Part shown: positions 34,370 to 43,792 of the stretch, piece after piece
How positions within the stretch are numbered: the first letter of the stretch is position 1
How the letters are laid out: every line of letters starts with the position of its first letter
Assembly: GCA_022844165.1 (NCBI GenBank)
Contig: JALHMH010000011.1
Span: 1 to 64,000 of the forward strand
Length of the DNA: 64,000 bases
Reading direction: 5' to 3'
Source: Lysobacterales bacterium
GTDB taxonomy: Bacteria; Pseudomonadota; Gammaproteobacteria; Xanthomonadales; SZUA-5
Made by a program: the position numbers and the translations under genes
Notes under the pieces: model-generated
The model's database searches: none
What the model saw: only the letters and a program-made list of their open reading frames with translations
Told to the model about the DNA's origin: nothing

Positions 34370-36664
34370 TTACCTGCGCTCAATCGAAATCCGGCGTTCG
34401 GCGCTTGAGCCGTGATCGTCAACGACGCGCAACAGGAACTCGCCGTCGCGTCTCGGCGTCCACGGTAGCGATTCGCCAGGCGCTGTTGTGCCTAAGAAGT
34501 TGCCGCCGTCGAACCAAAACAAGCGCTGCGCTGTTGCGTCTGCGTCGGCACGCAGCGTCAGCGCGTCGGATCCGAGTGTGACGCGATACGTGGTAGCGCG
34601 AAGCGGTGACGTGATCGTCGGCGCGCGGCTGGCCATCGTGCAGTCGGCGCCGGATGGTGGCAGTCGTTTTGGCAGTCCGGCCAGCTGATACACGCGGCGC
34701 AATTCGCTCGGCCAAAACTCGAAGATCTCGTAGCGTTTGGCGAGGCCGGCATCGCATGTGACATTGTTCTCCGCGTCGAAACCGACTTGGCGGTGCACCG
34801 TCGAAATGCGAATCGGTGATACGCCGGGAATGAACCAGGTACTGCTGCGCTGTGGGCAGTGGACATTCGGCAACTCGCCAGAGGCGCTACACACTTCGAT
34901 TCGCGTTACGTTCAACGGCCAGCGCCTTGGCGGTTCGCTTAAATCGACCCCCGAGGCCGAGAGCGAATCGACGATCGAGAAAAACAACGGTGCTGCCGCT
35001 TCGACCCCGATCAGTGCAGGATTGCTCTTGCCGTCGAAATGGCCGAGCCACACGATCAGTACGTAGGGGCCTGCGATGCCAGCCGTCCAGGCATCGCGGA
35101 AACCCCAACTTGTGCCCGTTTTCCAGGCGACGCCGCGGTGAGTCGCATGATCTGGTCGCGGCGCGTTCGCCAGAATGTCGCGCACAATGAACGCCGCTTC
35201 GGCGCTCACCAATTGCCTGCCTGCGGAGGCTGGCCCGATACCGAAGTTCAATGCACGCAGCTTGCCATCGGCTGAGAGTAGAGCGTAAAGGCGCGCCAAT
35301 TCCTCCATCGTAACCTCGCCGCCGCCGAGGGCGAGAGCGAGGCCGTAATGCTGGGCACTTGCCAATTGCGAAATGTCCGATTGCCTCAGGAACTCGTAAA
35401 AATCCGGCGCGCGCAACTGACCGGCTACCGCAACCGCCGGTACGTTTCGCGAACGCGTCAGCGCATCGCGTGCGGTGATCGGCCCAAGAAAGGTGCCATC
35501 GAAGTTCTCCGGCGAGAACGGCCCGAATGCGCTCGGCACGTCGCGCAGAATCGATGCCGGGTGCAGTACGCCCTGGTCGATCGCGAGCGCATAGATGAAC
35601 GGTTTCAGGGTCGATCCGGGCGAGCGTTTTGCTCCAGTGCCGTTGACCTGGCCGGCAATCGCAGCGTTGAAGAAGTCGGCTGATCCGACGAGCGCACGTA
35701 CGCCCATGTCGCGCGTGTCCAGCAGCATCGCTGCGGCATTGTTCAGCCCGCGTGCCTTTGCCCGCGTCAGCGTGTCCGCGATGCGTTCTTCGATCCGGGC
35801 CTGCAGAGTCAAATCCAGCGACGTCGTGATGGATGTCGATACGTCGCCGCGGCGCACGCGGTCGGCCAACGCGCGTTCGACGAAGTGCGGGGCGGCGAAC
35901 GGCAATTGCCTGACGCTACGCATTGGCAGCGGCAGCGCCATTAGCGCGGCATCGTCTGAGCCGCTGCGATAGTTGATCGCAAACCGCGCGAAAAGACGTC
36001 CGCGCGCAGCTGCAAGGTCTGCATTGATCGCTGCATCGGCTGTTTTGCCGCGACGCGAGGGCGCCTGCGGCAGTACAGCCAGCGTCAGAATTTGCGGCAA
36101 GTTCAAACGACTCGGTCGCTGGTCGAAGTAAATCAGGCTGGCAGCGCCCACGCCTTCGATATTGCCGCCGTATGGCGCCAGATTGAGGTAGGCCTCGAGA
36201 ATCTCGTCTTTGCTGTAGCGCCATTCGAGCCACAGCGCTGCGGCGATTTGTTGGAGCTTTCCAGGCACGCTGCGTGTGTCGAGTCGCTCCAGAAGTCGCG
36301 CAAGCTGCATCGTCAGGGTCGAAGCACCAAGCCGCGGTCCGCCGCCATAGGTGCTGATGGCTGCGCGTACCAGGCTCACGGGGTTGACGCCGGGGTGCCA
36401 GCGAAACCATGCGTCTTCATGCAACAGTACGGCGTCCACCAGTCGCGGATCGATCTCTTCGAGTGGCGTCCACACCCGATAGCGCTCATCGCTCGCTAAC
36501 GTCAGGCGCAGCAACTCGCCGTTGCTGTCGTAAACGGCCACCGAGCTGGGGGCATGACGCTTCAGAGGCGGCGCATCGACCGGAATCAGCGCCAGGAATA
36601 CGGTGAGCAGAGCCAAAGCGGCAGCGACGCGAAAGCACCTCATCGACCGAGAACATGTCTTCAT
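34370..36664 (-). CDS. pbpC: Penicillin-binding protein 1C
   Basis: Bifunctional class A penicillin-binding protein (about 764 residues) that polymerises and cross-links peptidoglycan. The glycosyltransferase domain (about 60-240) has the catalytic HEDAWFRWHPGVNP and ASTLTMQLARLL. The transpeptidase domain carries SPGSTLKPF (active-site Ser and Lys), SRN, and KTGTS. A C-terminal PBP1C extension follows (about 640-764). An N-terminal membrane anchor lies near residues 10-28. The ATG at 36664 is chosen; a second ATG lies seven codons later, and the frame is open to 36865. It is divergent from the alpha-2-macroglobulin gene, its usual operon partner. Confidence 0.95.
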   Translation of the reverse strand: MKTCSRSMRCFRVAAALALLTVFLALIPVDAPPLKRHAPSSVAVYDSNGELLRLTLASDERYRVWTPLEEIDPRLVDAVLLHEDAWFRWHPGVNPVSLVRAAISTYGGGPRLGASTLTMQLARLLERLDTRSVPGKLQQIAAALWLEWRYSKDEILEAYLNLAPYGGNIEGVGAASLIYFDQRPSRLNLPQILTLAVLPQAPSRRGKTADAAINADLAAARGRLFARFAINYRSGSDDAALMALPLPMRSVRQLPFAAPHFVERALADRVRRGDVSTSITTSLDLTLQARIEERIADTLTRAKARGLNNAAAMLLDTRDMGVRALVGSADFFNAAIAGQVNGTGAKRSPGSTLKPFIYALAIDQGVLHPASILRDVPSAFGPFSPENFDGTFLGPITARDALTRSRNVPAVAVAGQLRAPDFYEFLRQSDISQLASAQHYGLALALGGGEVTMEELARLYALLSADGKLRALNFGIGPASAGRQLVSAEAAFIVRDILANAPRPDHATHRGVAWKTGTSWGFRDAWTAGIAGPYVLIVWLGHFDGKSNPALIGVEAAAPLFFSIVDSLSASGVDLSEPPRRWPLNVTRIEVCSASGELPNVHCPQRSSTWFIPGVSPIRISTVHRQVGFDAENNVTCDAGLAKRYEIFEFWPSELRRVYQLAGLPKRLPPSGADCTMASRAPTITSPLRATTYRVTLGSDALTLRADADATAQRLFWFDGGNFLGTTAPGESLPWTPRRDGEFLLRVVDDHGSSAERRISIERR

Positions 36665-36847
36665 TTGCGTAGGATCGAGTATCTCCACGTCGGATGCGCA
36701 AGCATGACGCGAGTGCCTTGGGCTTTCCCGCCTTTGGCCCGAACATGCCACGATGTGTCCTGCCGCCGTCGTCAGGTTTGCCTGACATCGCCATACCTGC
36801 GCCCTTAATCTTGGCGCATGATCGATGCTGTCGGCGGGAGGAATCGG

Positions 36848-39800
36848 ATGGAAACGCACACGCACTGGTCATTGTTGCAGCGGCTTATTGGGCGCTGGAC
36901 CTGGTCGCCGCCGCAGTGGCTGCACTGGCTCTGGTTGCGCAAATGGCAAGTGCTCGCGACGTTGGCGCTCGTTGCGGCAACGAGCTATGGCATTTACCGC
37001 TGGGTCACGCGCCCGATCCCGGTGCCGCCGGAAGCCATCTCGGTGACGCTGAACGCACCATCGAAGACCGACTATTCGCGCTCGCCGAAAGAGGTTTCGC
37101 GGCTCTCGATCGACTTCGGTGGGTCGGCAGCGCCGATAGAGTTGCTTGAAAAGGCCGCTCGCGGGGTGCAATTGGAGCCTGCGCTCGCCGGCGAATGGAC
37201 TTGGGTGAATGACCGTTCGCTGCAGTTTCTGCCGAGCGATGACTGGCCAGTGGGTCAGGCGCTCGAAGTGAAGCTCGATGAGGCGCAAGCGATTGCGCCC
37301 GGCGTGATTCTGGCGCCGTATGAGTTGACGTTCACCACAACCCCGTTTTCAGCGAGCATCGCCAGCGCCGAGTTCTATCAAGACCCACAAGATTCCGGGC
37401 TAAAGAAGGCGGTGTTCGGTCTGGAGTTCTCGCATCCGGTCGATGCGCAGCGCTTGGAGGCGAGCGTGCGCGCCACGATGCAAGACGGTGCCGGACGCGC
37501 CGCGCCCAATCCGCAGCTTCAAGTAATCGTCGGTCCGGACAAACTCAAAGCCTGGGTGCATACGCAATCGCTTACGTTGCAGCCCAACGGTGGTGTCGTC
37601 GATCTGCTGGTTGAGCCCAACGTGGTCAGCAGCCTTGGTGGCGATCCGATCGGTAGCGATTTGCAGTCGCGCGTATCGCTGCCCGATTTGTATAGCGTTG
37701 TGGTCGAGAGCGTTGAACCGACCCTGGTCGACAACGAGCGCTTTGAGCCGGATCAAGTGCTGATCCTGGCGTTCAATCAAACCTTGAAAAATACGGATGT
37801 CGTGAGCGCCACCAAGGCCTGGTTGTTGCCGATGTACAACCCCAATGTGCCACGCGAACGACAATCGCCGCCCTATCGGTTCTCCCCGAACGAAATCGAC
37901 GCTGAAGTGCTGAAAGCTTCGGTGCCCATCGATCTGAAGCCCGACCCCAGCGAACGTGAGTTCATTGAGGTCCATAGCTTTCGCTACCAGGCGCCGCCCA
38001 ATCGACTCGTTTACGTACGCATCGAAAAGGGGTTGAAGTCCTTTGGCGGATTCTTGATGGGTCAAAACCATGCGCAAGTGCTGACGGTCCCTGAGTTCCC
38101 GCGTCTGCTCAGTTTTGTCGGCGAAGGTTCGTTGCTCTCGCTGCGCGGCGAGCGGCGGGTGACGGTGATTTCGCGCAACCTGGACGCATTGCGTTTGGAG
38201 GTCGGCCGCGTTGTGCCCGATCAATTGCACCATCTGGTGCAATTCAACGACGGCACCTATCAGCAACCTGGGCTGTGGAATATCGGCGAAGACAGTCTCG
38301 TCGAACGTGAAGAAAAACGGCTGAAGCTGCCGAATCTTGACCCGGCAAAGAACCACTATGAAGGCGTCGACTTGTCGCCGTTTTTTTCGCCGACGCGCCA
38401 CGGCGTGTTTCTGCTCAGCCTGCGCACCATGAGCGATGACGACGCTTCGCTATCGCCTGCGGAGACCATCGCCGCGGATGCCGGAGAGGTGATGGACTCA
38501 AGGCTCGTCGTTTTGACCGATCTGGGTGTGATTGCCAAACGTTCGTTGGACGGTGGTCGCGACGTATTCGTGCAGAGTCTGAGCAGCGGACAGCCGGTGC
38601 GCGGCGCGCGCGTGCGTGCCATCGCGCGCAATGGCGAGACGCTGGTGAGTTCAGAGACCGATGCAGGCGGGCGCGCGTCATTGCCGACGCTTGACGGCTA
38701 CCGGCGCGAGAAGGAGCCGAAGCTGTTGACGGTCCAGTTGGGCGAGGATCTTTCGTTCTTGCCGTTGGGCGACTACGCGCGCGCGCTGGATACCTCGCGC
38801 TTCGAGGTGGGCGGCGAAATCAACACACTCGATCCCGGCAAGCTGAGCGCGTTCCTGTTCTCCGATCGCGGTTTGTATCGGCCGGGAGATACGATCAACC
38901 TGGGTCTGATCGTGCGCGCCGCCGATTGGCGCACAGCGCTTGAGGGTCTTCCCTTGGAGCTGGACTTGAACGACCCTCGCGGCACGCTCGTAAAGCGTGT
39001 GCCGATCCAGCTCGACGGCAGCGGCTTCAATGAGTTTTCGCATGCGCCCCGTGCAGGTGCGCCCAGTGGCACATACACCGCGGCACTTTACCTGACGCGC
39101 GTGAATCAACAACGCATCAATATCGGCAATGTGACGATGCAGGTACGCGAGTTCCAGCCCGACACGCTGCGGGTGCGCGCCACGCTGTCCGCGGCGCGGA
39201 GCGAGGGATGGGTAAAGCCAGACGGCTTAAGCGCGACGGTAGAAGTGCAGAATTTGTTCGGCACGCCCGCGCAACAGCGACGCGTCGAAGGGTCTTTGGT
39301 GCTGCGGCCTGCGTATCCGAGCTTTGCCCGCTGGACCGGCTGGAACTTTTACGATCCCAATCGTGCCAGCGACGGCTTCGACGAACCGCTCACCGAGCAA
39401 ACGACTAATGCCGATGGCGTCGCGTTGTTCGACTTGAATCTCAATCGTTATGCCAATGCAACCTACCAGTTGAGTTTCCTGACGCGTGCCTTCGAACCTG
39501 GCAGCGGTCGCAATGTTGCCGCCCAGGCGGGAACGTTGGTGTCGGACAATGAGTTTCTGGTCGGATTGCGCAGCGTCGACGACTTGAATTACGTCAAACG
39601 CGGTAGCAAACGCAACATCGAATGGGTGACGATCGGCCAGGATGTGGCACCGAAACCCGTCGACGACTTGCGCGCAGTACTCGTGGAGCGGCGGTATGTC
39701 TCGGTCCTGACCCGCGAAAATTCGGGCTTGTATCGTTATGTGTCTCAGGAGCGCCGTCACACGGTGGCCGACATCGCGCTCAAACCCAGTGGCAGCGTCC

Positions 39801-42586
39801 AGAACTACGCGCTCAAGACCGATCAGCCCGGTGTGTTCATCGTCGAAATTCGCAACGGCGATGCTGTGCTCAACAGTGTGCAATATCAGGTCGCGGGCGA
39901 TGCCAATGTGTCGCGCTCGTTGGAACGCAACGCCGAATTGCAGATGACGCTGTCGAACAACGACTTTGCCGTTGGCGAAGAGATCGAAATCTCGTTGCGC
40001 GCACCGTACACGGGCAGCGGCTTGATCACGATCGAACGCGAACGCGTTTATGCGCACGTGTGGTTCAAGGCCGATACCACCAGCAGTGTGCAGCGGATCC
40101 GCGTGCCGGCAGATCTCGAAGGAAATGCCTACGTGAGCGTGCAGTTCTTGCGCGATCCGATGTCCAGTGAGGTATTCATGAGCCCGCTCAGTTATGCCAT
40201 CGCACCATTTTCGGTAGACCGCGGTGCGCGCACCCAAGCGCTCACGTTGAAGGCCCCGACGGTGGCAAAGCCCGGAGTTCAAATGGAATTGAACGTCAGC
40301 ACTGGTGGCGCAACCAGAGTCGTCGCGTTTGCGGTCGACGAGGGCATTCTGCAGGTTGCGCGTTACCGGCTCGCCGATCCGCTCGATCATTTTTTCAAGA
40401 AAAAAATGCACGATGTGGCAACCGATCAGATCCTCGATTTGTTGCTTCCGGAGTTTTCGCGATTGGTTTCAGCGTCGGCGCCCGGCGGGGATGGCGAAGG
40501 CGCCATGGGTAAACACTTAAATCCGTTCAAGCGCAAGAGCGAAAAGCCGGCGGTGTGGTGGTCGGGCATCACCAGCGTGAGTGGTTCCCACACCTTCAAG
40601 TTCGCGATGCCGGATCATTTCAACGGCGAGCTGCGGATCATGGCGGTGGCGGTATCGAACGAACGAGTGGGAATCGCGCAGACAAAGGCCAAGGTGCGCG
40701 GCGACTTTGTCTTGACGCCGACCGTGCCCACGCACGTGGCGCCGGGCGATGAGTTCGAGTTACCGGTTGGAATCGCCCACACCATCGAAGGTGGCGACAC
40801 ACCACTGCCTGTCGCTTTGAGCGTGAAACTCGGCGACGGTCTAAGCCAGGTTGGAGAATCGCCTGCGCCGATCACGATCGCGCCGGGCAGCGAGGGTACA
40901 GCACGGGTGCGGGTGAAAGCTGGCGATCGTCTTGGCGCAGTCGCGGTCACCTTGGTTGCCAGCAGTGGGAAGTTTCGCGCACAGCGTGCGATCGAACTGT
41001 CCGTGCGACCGGCGATCGTTGAGCGTAGCGACTTGCAGTTGATGCGCGCCGACCGACGCCGCGAAATCAAAAACCTGCGGGTTATGTTCGAGCAGCGCGC
41101 GCGCCGTGAGGTGTCCGCCAGTACTTCCCCGCTGGTCGCCATGGATGGCGTGACTGCGTACTTGCGCGACTACCCGCATCTTTGTACCGAACAACTGGTG
41201 AGCCAGGCATTCCCGGCTCTGGTTGCGCGTTCGCGGCCGGAGTTTGCGCGGGCAGTCGAGGGTTACGATCCGGAGGGTTTGATCGCCGTGTTGCGCTCGC
41301 GCCAGAACGGCGAAGGTGGGTTAGGTCTTTGGGTTGCCACCCCTGATTCCGATGTGTTCGCAACGCCCTACGCGGCGCTGTACCTCGTTGAGGCCCGCGA
41401 GCGCGGACAGGTCGTGCCCGAGGACCTGGTGCGTTCGCTCAATCGTTATCTTGAGTCGATGGCCAGGAATGAGGCATTGAGTACCCTCGCAGCGCTGCGT
41501 GCGCGGGCCCTCGCCGCGTACGTGCTGATTCGCCAGGGCGATGCACGCCATGCGCCGCTACTGGGTACCATTCGTGAGCAACTCGATCGCGATCATCCGA
41601 AAGTCTGGCAGCGCGATATCGCTGCGATGTTGATTGCATCGAGTTATGCCTTGCTGAAACAGGACAAGGCGGCGCGTGATTTGGCCAAGCCGCTGCTGAC
41701 GATGCTCGGCGCGAGCCCAGACTGGGGTCTTGCGGGTTATGTCGACTACTACGATGCCGGTATCGCTTCGGCGTGGGCCGTGTATCTGGCGTTCAAACAC
41801 TTCCCAGAAGAGTCCCAACGGGTATCGATCAAGGCGTTGGAAGCGCTGATGGTGCCGTTGCAGAACAATCGCTACAACACGCTATCCAGTGCGCTGATCA
41901 CGCTGGCGCTTGATGCTTATAGCGAAGCGGTGGCGGATCAAGGCCTGCCCGTGCTCAAAGCGAGCAGCGACGGCAAGGCGTGGCGTGTGTTCGGGGCGGC
42001 GCAGGGCCAATTGATGCGCGGCGCGTTTTCCGGTTCCGACACGCTGCTGAGCGTCGAACCGCCGCGCGATGTGCCCGCATGGGCCGTGCTCACGCAAAAC
42101 GGATTCGATAAGGCCATTCCGGCGGCCACACAAACCCTTGGCATCGAAGTGCTGCGCGAGTATCTCGACGATGCGGGTCAACCGATCGCGCAAGCATCGC
42201 TTGGGCAGGAAATCACGGTACGCCTGCGACTGCGCTCATTGGGCGCCACGCAATACACCAGTATCGCGGTTATTGATTTGCTTCCGGGTGCATTCGAACC
42301 CATCACACAGTTGCCGCCGCCAGACGACAGCAGCGACCCAGGCGCCGATGTTCCTGCCGGAACGGTGCGCTTACCGGCCAGTACAATGAACACGCAGCAC
42401 ATTGAACCACGCGAAGACCGGATTGTGCTTTACACACACGCAGCCTCGCAGGTGACAACGTTTCTGTACAAGATCAAGCCCAGTAACCCTGGCCGCTTTG
42501 TGATCCCGCCGCCATATGCAGAATCGATGTACGACCGCGGCGTCTACGCGCAAGGCGCGGCGGCTGGCGCTCTTGAGGTGAAATAG
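36848..42586 (+). CDS. Bacterial alpha-2-macroglobulin with thioester
   Basis: A 1912-residue bacterial alpha-2-macroglobulin (YfhM-like), a periplasmic protease trap paired with PBP1C to protect a damaged cell wall. N-terminal MG domains are followed by a bait region, and the thioester domain contains YPHLCTEQL with Cys1446 and Gln1449 forming the reactive thioester. C-terminal helical TED and receptor-binding-like domains follow. An N-terminal transmembrane anchor (about 30-50, VLATLALVAATSYGIYRWV) replaces the lipobox found in the Escherichia coli protein. The ATG at 36848 has a GGGAGG site 7 bases upstream. Divergent from pbpC. Confidence 0.93.
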   Translation: METHTHWSLLQRLIGRWTWSPPQWLHWLWLRKWQVLATLALVAATSYGIYRWVTRPIPVPPEAISVTLNAPSKTDYSRSPKEVSRLSIDFGGSAAPIELLEKAARGVQLEPALAGEWTWVNDRSLQFLPSDDWPVGQALEVKLDEAQAIAPGVILAPYELTFTTTPFSASIASAEFYQDPQDSGLKKAVFGLEFSHPVDAQRLEASVRATMQDGAGRAAPNPQLQVIVGPDKLKAWVHTQSLTLQPNGGVVDLLVEPNVVSSLGGDPIGSDLQSRVSLPDLYSVVVESVEPTLVDNERFEPDQVLILAFNQTLKNTDVVSATKAWLLPMYNPNVPRERQSPPYRFSPNEIDAEVLKASVPIDLKPDPSEREFIEVHSFRYQAPPNRLVYVRIEKGLKSFGGFLMGQNHAQVLTVPEFPRLLSFVGEGSLLSLRGERRVTVISRNLDALRLEVGRVVPDQLHHLVQFNDGTYQQPGLWNIGEDSLVEREEKRLKLPNLDPAKNHYEGVDLSPFFSPTRHGVFLLSLRTMSDDDASLSPAETIAADAGEVMDSRLVVLTDLGVIAKRSLDGGRDVFVQSLSSGQPVRGARVRAIARNGETLVSSETDAGGRASLPTLDGYRREKEPKLLTVQLGEDLSFLPLGDYARALDTSRFEVGGEINTLDPGKLSAFLFSDRGLYRPGDTINLGLIVRAADWRTALEGLPLELDLNDPRGTLVKRVPIQLDGSGFNEFSHAPRAGAPSGTYTAALYLTRVNQQRINIGNVTMQVREFQPDTLRVRATLSAARSEGWVKPDGLSATVEVQNLFGTPAQQRRVEGSLVLRPAYPSFARWTGWNFYDPNRASDGFDEPLTEQTTNADGVALFDLNLNRYANATYQLSFLTRAFEPGSGRNVAAQAGTLVSDNEFLVGLRSVDDLNYVKRGSKRNIEWVTIGQDVAPKPVDDLRAVLVERRYVSVLTRENSGLYRYVSQERRHTVADIALKPSGSVQNYALKTDQPGVFIVEIRNGDAVLNSVQYQVAGDANVSRSLERNAELQMTLSNNDFAVGEEIEISLRAPYTGSGLITIERERVYAHVWFKADTTSSVQRIRVPADLEGNAYVSVQFLRDPMSSEVFMSPLSYAIAPFSVDRGARTQALTLKAPTVAKPGVQMELNVSTGGATRVVAFAVDEGILQVARYRLADPLDHFFKKKMHDVATDQILDLLLPEFSRLVSASAPGGDGEGAMGKHLNPFKRKSEKPAVWWSGITSVSGSHTFKFAMPDHFNGELRIMAVAVSNERVGIAQTKAKVRGDFVLTPTVPTHVAPGDEFELPVGIAHTIEGGDTPLPVALSVKLGDGLSQVGESPAPITIAPGSEGTARVRVKAGDRLGAVAVTLVASSGKFRAQRAIELSVRPAIVERSDLQLMRADRRREIKNLRVMFEQRARREVSASTSPLVAMDGVTAYLRDYPHLCTEQLVSQAFPALVARSRPEFARAVEGYDPEGLIAVLRSRQNGEGGLGLWVATPDSDVFATPYAALYLVEARERGQVVPEDLVRSLNRYLESMARNEALSTLAALRARALAAYVLIRQGDARHAPLLGTIREQLDRDHPKVWQRDIAAMLIASSYALLKQDKAARDLAKPLLTMLGASPDWGLAGYVDYYDAGIASAWAVYLAFKHFPEESQRVSIKALEALMVPLQNNRYNTLSSALITLALDAYSEAVADQGLPVLKASSDGKAWRVFGAAQGQLMRGAFSGSDTLLSVEPPRDVPAWAVLTQNGFDKAIPAATQTLGIEVLREYLDDAGQPIAQASLGQEITVRLRLRSLGATQYTSIAVIDLLPGAFEPITQLPPPDDSSDPGADVPAGTVRLPASTMNTQHIEPREDRIVLYTHAASQVTTFLYKIKPSNPGRFVIPPPYAESMYDRGVYAQGAAAGALEVK

Positions 42587-42665
42587 CGGGGGCGGCGCGC
42601 TTCTCGGCAACCTGCCTATCCAGACGGAACTCCTCTGCCGCGGCGCCAACTGCCGAACAAGGCGT

Positions 42666-42682
42666 GCGGACCGGAGGTCCGC
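42666..42682. terminator. Possible T-less terminator hairpin
   Basis: Arms gcggacc and ggtccgc with a 3-base loop form a perfect 7-bp GC-rich stem in the 128-base gap where the A2M gene and the methyltransferase gene converge. It has no T-run on either side, so termination activity is uncertain. Confidence 0.35.
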
Positions 42683-42714
42683 GTGCTCCGGCCGCGCAGG
42701 ATCCTGGCGCGCAA

Positions 42715-43692
42715 CTAACCGTGGGAGGAAGCGCGTACTAACTTTAGCTGCCACCCGATCAGGTGATCCACCGCATGGAACAGCGGTGACGCGTGTTGGA
42801 CCTGGAACCCGGCCGACACCGCCGCAGCCTTCGCATTCTCGAATCCGTTGTCATCGAGAGCGTGTTCAACCAGGTCGTTCAAACGCGCGAGCGCCGCTTC
42901 CATCTCTTCCCGCGCACGGGCGACTTCGTTGCCGAGTTGCGCGGGCGTGAGTTCCTGCCGCAGCTTCAGTAGCTTTTGTGCGGCGTCGATGGCCACGGCC
43001 AAGGTTCTGACCGCGTCTGGGGCAAGCATCGCACGCTCGGCGTAAGCCGCCTTGAGTTCACGTATCGCGCCGATCATGTCGTCGGCTGCGGCTTGCACCG
43101 TTGCGGGGGTCGTCTGCGGCCGCAAGGTAAGCAAGTGATCGAGTTTGTCGTAGAGCTTGACGCGCCGCAGTACCAGTTTCGCGTCCAGCATTTCGATGGC
43201 AGCGTTCTGCAAGAGCACAGATTGACGATGATGAAGGATGAACTGGGCCCGGCCATCCGGGGCCAGCACACGGTGAGCTTCGGCGAGGCTGGCGGCGATA
43301 TCGCCGTATTCCAACGCAAAGTGCCCGGTGATTGCGTTGAACGTTCCCGCATCGAACGGCAAGCGTTCGTTGGCAATGCCGCCGCGAAAGACGATGGCGG
43401 GATAGGCGGCCAAACCGCGAACAAAGCGCCGCGGTTCGATCATCGCCAGATCAGTGGCATCGATGGCCCATTGCACGTTCAGCGATTGCGCCTGCATTGC
43501 CGCGATCAGCGGTACAACGCCGTTGCCGGTTCCGACATCGAGAATGCGCGATCCATCTGCCAGCGGCGCAAAGAACGTCTCCCATGCCGCGCGGACTTCC
43601 TGATCGTACAAGCCATCGGCGCCGACAGGTCCGGTCGCCAGTGCGCCACCGCGATAAAACGCTTCCCAATGTTTCAAGAGTTCATCCTCCAA
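42715..43692 (-). CDS. Class I SAM-dependent methyltransferase
   Basis: A 325-residue methyltransferase. The SAM site is RILDVGTGNGVVPL (motif I, about residues 48-62), with WAIDATDLAMI as motif II and GTFNAITGHFALEY before a YGDIAASLAEAHRVLAP segment that is the usual motif region for the acceptor side. The C-terminal 150 residues are helical (VAIDAAQKLLKLRQEL) and probably recognise the substrate, which is unknown. The gene lies downstream of the TonB receptor on the same strand, but a strong terminator separates them. Confidence 0.88.
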   Translation of the reverse strand: MEDELLKHWEAFYRGGALATGPVGADGLYDQEVRAAWETFFAPLADGSRILDVGTGNGVVPLIAAMQAQSLNVQWAIDATDLAMIEPRRFVRGLAAYPAIVFRGGIANERLPFDAGTFNAITGHFALEYGDIAASLAEAHRVLAPDGRAQFILHHRQSVLLQNAAIEMLDAKLVLRRVKLYDKLDHLLTLRPQTTPATVQAAADDMIGAIRELKAAYAERAMLAPDAVRTLAVAIDAAQKLLKLRQELTPAQLGNEVARAREEMEAALARLNDLVEHALDDNGFENAKAAAVSAGFQVQHASPLFHAVDHLIGWQLKLVRASSHG

Positions 43693-43734
43693 AGCGACCT
43701 AAAGTGAGCCGGTTCAGCAGAAGCTGGCCCGGTC

Positions 43735-43766
43735 AAAAAAAATGGCGAGCCCGAAGGCCCGCCATT
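43735..43766 (-). terminator. Intrinsic terminator of the TonB receptor gene
   Basis: Minus-strand stem AATGGCG/CGCCATT (43741-43747 with 43760-43766), extended inward by GCC/GGC around a CGAA loop, followed by eight T (43742-43735). It starts 27 bases beyond the receptor stop codon at 43793. Confidence 0.85.
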
Positions 43767-43792
43767 CTTCACCATCACACAACAACTTTGGA

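Noticed and set aside
39227..40411. 394-residue open frame antisense to the alpha-2-macroglobulin gene
   Set aside because: Shadow of high-GC codon usage; the plus strand encodes a clear A2M with the CTEQ thioester.
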